This document shows positions 4,955 through 8,447 of a stretch of 8,447 nucleotides of DNA, piece after piece. Source of the DNA: Desulfovibrio sp. (lineage in GTDB: Bacteria > Desulfobacterota > Desulfovibrionia > Desulfovibrionales > Desulfovibrionaceae); assembly GCA_009773975.1 (NCBI GenBank), contig VSMX01000062.1, positions 1-8,447 of the forward strand, given 5' to 3'. How positions within the stretch are numbered: position 1 is the first letter of the stretch; each line of letters begins with the position of its first letter. Made by a program: the position numbers and the translations under genes. The notes under the pieces were generated by a model. It saw nothing but the letters and a program-made list of their open reading frames with translations, was not told the origin of the DNA and ran no database searches.

Positions 4955-7018
4955 ATGCCAAGTCCATTGGATATGCAACGCACTTATGCCCTTGTAGGAA
5001 CAGGCGGCTGCGGCAAAACTTCGCTTGCGGAGATGCTTCTTTTTGATGCCGGCGCCATAAGCAGGCTTGGGGCGATAGAGGAAGGCACTACGAGCCTGGA
5101 CTATGAGCCCGAAGAAGTTCGCCGTCGCGGCTCCATTCAACCGGCGTGCGCTACATTTCTCTGGAACAAGAATCGCCATTTTCTGGTAGATGTGCCCGGC
5201 GACGGGAATTTTACAGGAGATATGGAATACCTGCTGAAGGGAGTGGACAGCGTTTTGTTCATTCTGGATGCGGTGGACGGAGTGCGTCCATTGACCAAGA
5301 AATTCTGGAATCTCGTGCAGGCCGAAAAGTTGCCAGCTGTAATTGCCATCAACAAGCTCGACCGCGACAGGGCGGATTTCCACATGGCTTATGACAGCCT
5401 GCAATCTTTGGGAATCAAGCCGGTTGCCCTGCAGCTGCCCATTCGCGAGAACGATGCTTTTGTGGGCTATGCCGATGTTCTTTCGGGCAAGGCCTATCTT
5501 TATGGCCCAGACGGCACGGAAAAGGAAACAGAAGTTCCAGCCGCGATTGCAGATGACCTGGCGCTGTTTAGGGACGTTACAGTCGAAAATATTGCTGAAA
5601 GCGATGAAGCGTTGATGGAAAAATACCTTGAGGAAGGCAGCCTTTCGCTTGAAGATCTGCAGCTGGGCCTCAAGACTGGCGTAGCTGCCGGGGAGCTTGT
5701 GCCCGTGGTCGTATGCTCTGCCCTGGAAAACAAGGGTGGAGCCGGCATATTGAATACAGTGGAAGCCCTTTTGCCTTCGCCTTTCGAACGGGCTCCTTTC
5801 ATTGGAGAAGACGGTTCGGAAAGAGCTTCGTCTCCCGATGCCCCATTGTCCTGCTTTGTTTTCAAAACTCTTTCGGATCCATTTTCTGGCCAGCTTTCAA
5901 TTTTGCGCGTTCTCTCCGGCACACTTTCCGGCGATGTAAACCTCAAGAACATGCGCAGCGGTGAAAGCGAGAGGCTTGGCGCTCTTCTTTATCTTACAGG
6001 CAAAGGCCAGACACCCTGCAAGGAATCTGTGGGGCCGGGTGCGATTGTGGCAGTTGCAAAGCTTAAAAATACCCGCACAGGAGACACCCTGAGCGATGAA
6101 AAAGCGCCATTTACGCTTTTTGTGCCGCCGCTTCCACCCCAATTGATCACCTACGCCCTCGCGCCAATGGAAAAAGGCGAGGAAGACAAGATCTATGCGG
6201 CAATTCAGCGTTTGCTGGATGAAGATATCACGCTAAAGCTGGGGCGAGACGAGGAAAACGGCGATATTTTGCTTTCGGGCATGGGCCAGCTGCATATTGA
6301 ACTTGCTGTGGAAAAAGCCAGGCGCCGCTTTAAAATTGATATAGTCCTGAAAACGCCAAAAGTGCCTTATCGTGAAACCGTGCGCGGCATTTGCCAGGTG
6401 CAGGGCAGGCACAAGAAGCAATCTGGCGGCCGTGGCCAATTTGGCGATTGCTGGATTGAAATGAAAGGCATGCCACGCGGTTCCGGCTATGTTTTTGAAG
6501 ATGCGATAGTAGGCGGCGTAATACCCCGGCAATACATTCCCGCAATTGACAAGGGCATCCAGGAGGCCGCAGCCAGAGGTTTTCTTGCTGGCTGCCAGGT
6601 AGTTGATTTTAGCGTTAAGGTTTATGACGGAAGCTACCATACGGTCGATTCTTCGGAAATGGCTTTCAAGGTCGCTGGTTCTCTCGCATTCAAAAAAGCC
6701 ATGGAAACTCTGAAACCGGTTCTGCTGGAGCCCATTGTGCTTCTCACAGTCTCAATCCCGGATGAATCCATGGGCGATGTTATTGGTGACTTGTCATCGC
6801 GCCGCGGGAAGGTGCTGGGCTCGGATTCCAAGGCCGGAATTACCGAGATCAAGGCCCATGTGCCCATGAGCGAAGTACTGCGCTACGCGTCGGATCTGCG
6901 GTCCATGACAGGCGGCCAGGGCTTCTTCACCATGGAATTTGACCACTATGAGGAAGCGCCCCAGCCCGTCGTCGACAAGGTTGTAGCCGAGCATGAGGCT
7001 GCCAGAAGCTCCGAATAA
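4955..7018 (+). CDS. EF-G2-type translation elongation factor G paralogue
   Basis: Five-domain translational GTPase of the EF-G family, 687 residues, near the usual ~690-700. Order: GTPase domain (1-~275) with the P-loop GTGGCGKTS (15-23), a switch I RRRGSIQ (56-62) whose S60 aligns with the usual Thr, switch II DVPGDGNF (79-86), NKLD (133-136) and SAL (255-257); beta-barrel domain II (~296-385); domain III with SGMGQLHIE (441-449); domain IV with RHKKQSGGRGQFGD (485-498) and YDGSYHTVDSSEMAFK (557-572); and domain V (~592-675) with GDVIGDLSSRRGKVLG. The opening SLAEMLLFDAGAISRLG and EEGTTSLDYEPEE is the wording of EF-G2 proteins, not housekeeping FusA. Switch II has Asp83 where classical DxxGH has the catalytic His. 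EF-G2 proteins vary in function (ribosome binding with slow translocation, or recycling), so its job is open. No rpsL/rpsG/tuf neighbours support it being a paralogue. It stands alone, convergent with the dnaA-like gene. Confidence 0.93.
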   Translation: MPSPLDMQRTYALVGTGGCGKTSLAEMLLFDAGAISRLGAIEEGTTSLDYEPEEVRRRGSIQPACATFLWNKNRHFLVDVPGDGNFTGDMEYLLKGVDSVLFILDAVDGVRPLTKKFWNLVQAEKLPAVIAINKLDRDRADFHMAYDSLQSLGIKPVALQLPIRENDAFVGYADVLSGKAYLYGPDGTEKETEVPAAIADDLALFRDVTVENIAESDEALMEKYLEEGSLSLEDLQLGLKTGVAAGELVPVVVCSALENKGGAGILNTVEALLPSPFERAPFIGEDGSERASSPDAPLSCFVFKTLSDPFSGQLSILRVLSGTLSGDVNLKNMRSGESERLGALLYLTGKGQTPCKESVGPGAIVAVAKLKNTRTGDTLSDEKAPFTLFVPPLPPQLITYALAPMEKGEEDKIYAAIQRLLDEDITLKLGRDEENGDILLSGMGQLHIELAVEKARRRFKIDIVLKTPKVPYRETVRGICQVQGRHKKQSGGRGQFGDCWIEMKGMPRGSGYVFEDAIVGGVIPRQYIPAIDKGIQEAAARGFLAGCQVVDFSVKVYDGSYHTVDSSEMAFKVAGSLAFKKAMETLKPVLLEPIVLLTVSIPDESMGDVIGDLSSRRGKVLGSDSKAGITEIKAHVPMSEVLRYASDLRSMTGGQGFFTMEFDHYEEAPQPVVDKVVAEHEAARSSE

Positions 7019-7041
7019 ATATTCTTTTGACCTTTGAAAAA

Positions 7042-7078
7042 AGAAAGGCCACCGGTTTTCAAATCCGATGGCCTTTCT
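7042..7078. terminator. Strong hairpin terminator between EF-G2 and the dnaA-like gene
   Basis: Perfect 10-base arms AGAAAGGCCA (7042-7051) and TGGCCTTTCT (7069-7078) continue, after one mismatch, into CGG/CCG (7053-7055, 7065-7067). Read on the minus strand, the stem runs into a TTTCTTTTTT tail, a good intrinsic terminator for the dnaA-like gene, whose stop is 79 bases away. On the plus strand it lies 24 bases after the EF-G2 stop with a weaker CTCTT tail. Likely bidirectional. The rest of 7079-7156 holds nothing I recognise. Confidence 0.85.
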
Positions 7079-7156
7079 CTTATGGAAATTTTATCAAACT
7101 GTGCCAGAAGGCCTCACCATTTATAGCCAGGTCCGTTGCGTCCCCGATATCCGGCA

Positions 7157-8447
7157 TTACATTTGAACCTGGCGCTCAATCAGGTCAACTGTTCGAGCTA
7201 TCTGGCGGCCTACTACAGATTGGCGGGCAAGTTCCTGTTCCACTGCCGTGATATTGCGCATTACTGTTGTATGCCGCCGGTTGAAAACATTGCCTATATC
7301 CTCAAGCGACAATGATGTGTGCTTGCGCGCCAGATAAAAAATGGTATTCCTGCCTTGTACACATTCCTTCTTGCGCGATTTTGACTTTAATTGGCTTTCC
7401 TGAATGCCATAACTTTCGCACACCAGGCGGATAATCTCCGGCATATCCAGGGTATGGCGGTTTGTGGCGTACTGGGCCATGGCCTCCATGGCTAATTCGC
7501 GGGACAGACCGCATTTAAGAAGTTTGGCCTTGAAACACATACTCTTCAGGCAGGATTCCAGCTGGCGAATATCTCCATCCAGACGCTGGGCCAGAATTGA
7601 ACAAACTTCATCCGGCAAATGCACCTGAAACACTTTTGCCTTGCGCTTCAGGATTTCCCGCCGCATCACTTCGTCAGGCTTGTCCATCAAGGTGAGAATG
7701 CCCGAGCAGAAATGTGAAAGAAGCTGGGGATCCATATCCTGAAGCTCTTTTGGAGCAAAGGATGAAGTAAATATGATCCTGCCTTTTTTTGCTTCAAGAT
7801 TCTTGATTATAGCCAGAATCATCTCCTGCATGGCCTTTTTGCGCTGCAGAAAATGAATATCTTCCAGCAAAAGCACATCCAGTTCACAGAGGTTGTATTT
7901 CAGGGCTTCAAGCTCACGCGACTTTACCGCTCTTACAAAGCGGGAAGCAAATTCTTCCGCAGTAAGATAGGCAACTTTTTGCGCGGAAGATATTCCCGAC
8001 AGGGCAGCCCCGGCAGCCTGGACCAGATGCGTTTTTCCCAGGCCAGGATCGGCATTGACAAAAAGCGTATGGACTTCGCCGCCCTGGCTAATATCTCTTG
8101 CCGCGGCAAAAGCCATTCTGTTGGATGGCCCTGTGACAAAATCATCAAAGGTATAGCGCCACTGCTCAACTGGCTTCAGCGCGGGCTGCCTGATGGGCAG
8201 ACTCGCCTGTGGCCGTGGAAGAATACGGCCAACAACATCCGCGACAGGCCTGGGAGATCTCTCCGTAACGCTGGCCACATCAACTTTGATGTCAATATCT
8301 TTTGGCGCAATCCCAAGAATGGGGGCCGCAGCTTCGCGCAGCGAATCTGGAAGATGCCTTTCCACCCAGGCGGCCATGAAATCGTTGGGCGCCAAAATTC
8401 GCATCTCTCCATTCGACACATCTGTGCGTAATCTATCAACCCATACC
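7157..8447 (-). CDS. DnaA-family AAA+ protein, divergent, 5' end outside window
   Basis: DnaA is the ATP-dependent replication initiator that binds DnaA boxes and opens the origin. The frame stays open to the right edge: the GTG at 8419 is internal, because upstream codons (VWVDRLRTDV) continue the domain I alignment; about 24 codons are missing, giving ~450 residues. Residues numbered from that GTG: domain I rest (APNDFMAAWVE), short proline-rich linker (~45-85), AAA+ domain with YTFDDFVTGPSN (89-100), P-loop ADPGLGKTH (123-131), Walker B LLLEDIHF (183-190), sensor 1 region IIFTSSFAPKE (215-225), LLSHFCSGI (233-241), sensor 2 GDIRQLE (282-288), and domain IV ending in FNRRHTTV (379-386). Against E. 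coli DnaA, the arginine finger R285 is His, R281 is Gln, sensor 1 D269 is Ser, Walker B D235 is Glu, and the box-binding signature is one residue short. R399 and R407 equivalents and HTT are kept. No dnaN follows. It is DnaA-like with certainty; whether it is the working initiator is doubtful. Confidence 0.9.
   Translation of the reverse strand, partial: VWVDRLRTDVSNGEMRILAPNDFMAAWVERHLPDSLREAAAPILGIAPKDIDIKVDVASVTERSPRPVADVVGRILPRPQASLPIRQPALKPVEQWRYTFDDFVTGPSNRMAFAAARDISQGGEVHTLFVNADPGLGKTHLVQAAGAALSGISSAQKVAYLTAEEFASRFVRAVKSRELEALKYNLCELDVLLLEDIHFLQRKKAMQEMILAIIKNLEAKKGRIIFTSSFAPKELQDMDPQLLSHFCSGILTLMDKPDEVMRREILKRKAKVFQVHLPDEVCSILAQRLDGDIRQLESCLKSMCFKAKLLKCGLSRELAMEAMAQYATNRHTLDMPEIIRLVCESYGIQESQLKSKSRKKECVQGRNTIFYLARKHTSLSLEDIGNVFNRRHTTVMRNITAVEQELARQSVVGRQIARTVDLIERQVQM

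Noticed and set aside
8417..8419. GTG as the start of the dnaA-like gene
   Set aside because: The frame is open to the window edge and the upstream residues VWVDRLRTDV continue the DnaA domain I pattern, so the gene is cut by the window rather than starting here.
7853..8431. 192-codon open frame opposite the dnaA-like gene
   Set aside because: It is antisense to a gene with clear conserved motifs and its translation resembles no family.

Overview
The window looks like ordinary chromosome of a Gram-negative anaerobe, most likely a deltaproteobacterium of the Desulfovibrio type. This is an inference from gene content (a second-type EF-G beside a dnaA-like gene, a FeoA protein, a Tat-exported nitroreductase, an MdtC-type RND pump, DpaL) and from protein wording I recognise; no rRNA or marker gene fixes the taxon. 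Base composition is near balanced by eye, with AT-rich intergenic stretches. I see no tRNA, rRNA, CRISPR array, insertion sequence or long repeat.

Layout: (1) Bases 1-2155, plus strand: the last third of an MdtC-type RND efflux pump gene, entering from the left edge, then after 8 bases a diaminopropionate ammonia-lyase gene (dpaL). A strong hairpin at 2157-2181 separates it from the convergent feoA. (2) Bases 2198-4726, minus strand: a tightly packed set, read right to left, of a Tat-signal nitroreductase, a Trm112-like zinc protein, a YfcE-type phosphodiesterase and a Maf nucleotide pyrophosphatase, joined by stop/start overlaps or a 3-base gap; after a 278-base gap comes a small FeoA protein with its own strong ribosome binding site. 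(3) Bases 4727-4954: a divergent intergenic region with a Fur/PerR-like palindrome over the nitroreductase -10 and two small hairpins before the EF-G gene. (4) Bases 4955-7018, plus strand: a complete EF-G2-type translational GTPase. (5) Bases 7042-7078: a strong terminator hairpin between convergent genes. (6) Bases 7157 to the right edge, minus strand: a dnaA-family gene whose first ~24 codons lie beyond the window.

Most genes are conserved housekeeping or accessory genes and I do not see a new multi-gene system. The most interesting object is the DnaA-like protein. It keeps the P-loop and the helix-turn-helix end, but it has His at the AAA+ arginine-finger position, Ser at the sensor 1 Asp, Glu for the first Walker B Asp, and a DnaA-box signature one residue short. 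With EF-G2 rather than dnaN next to it, this suggests a divergent DnaA paralogue rather than the normal initiator. The EF-G2 likewise has Asp where the catalytic His of classical translational GTPases sits.
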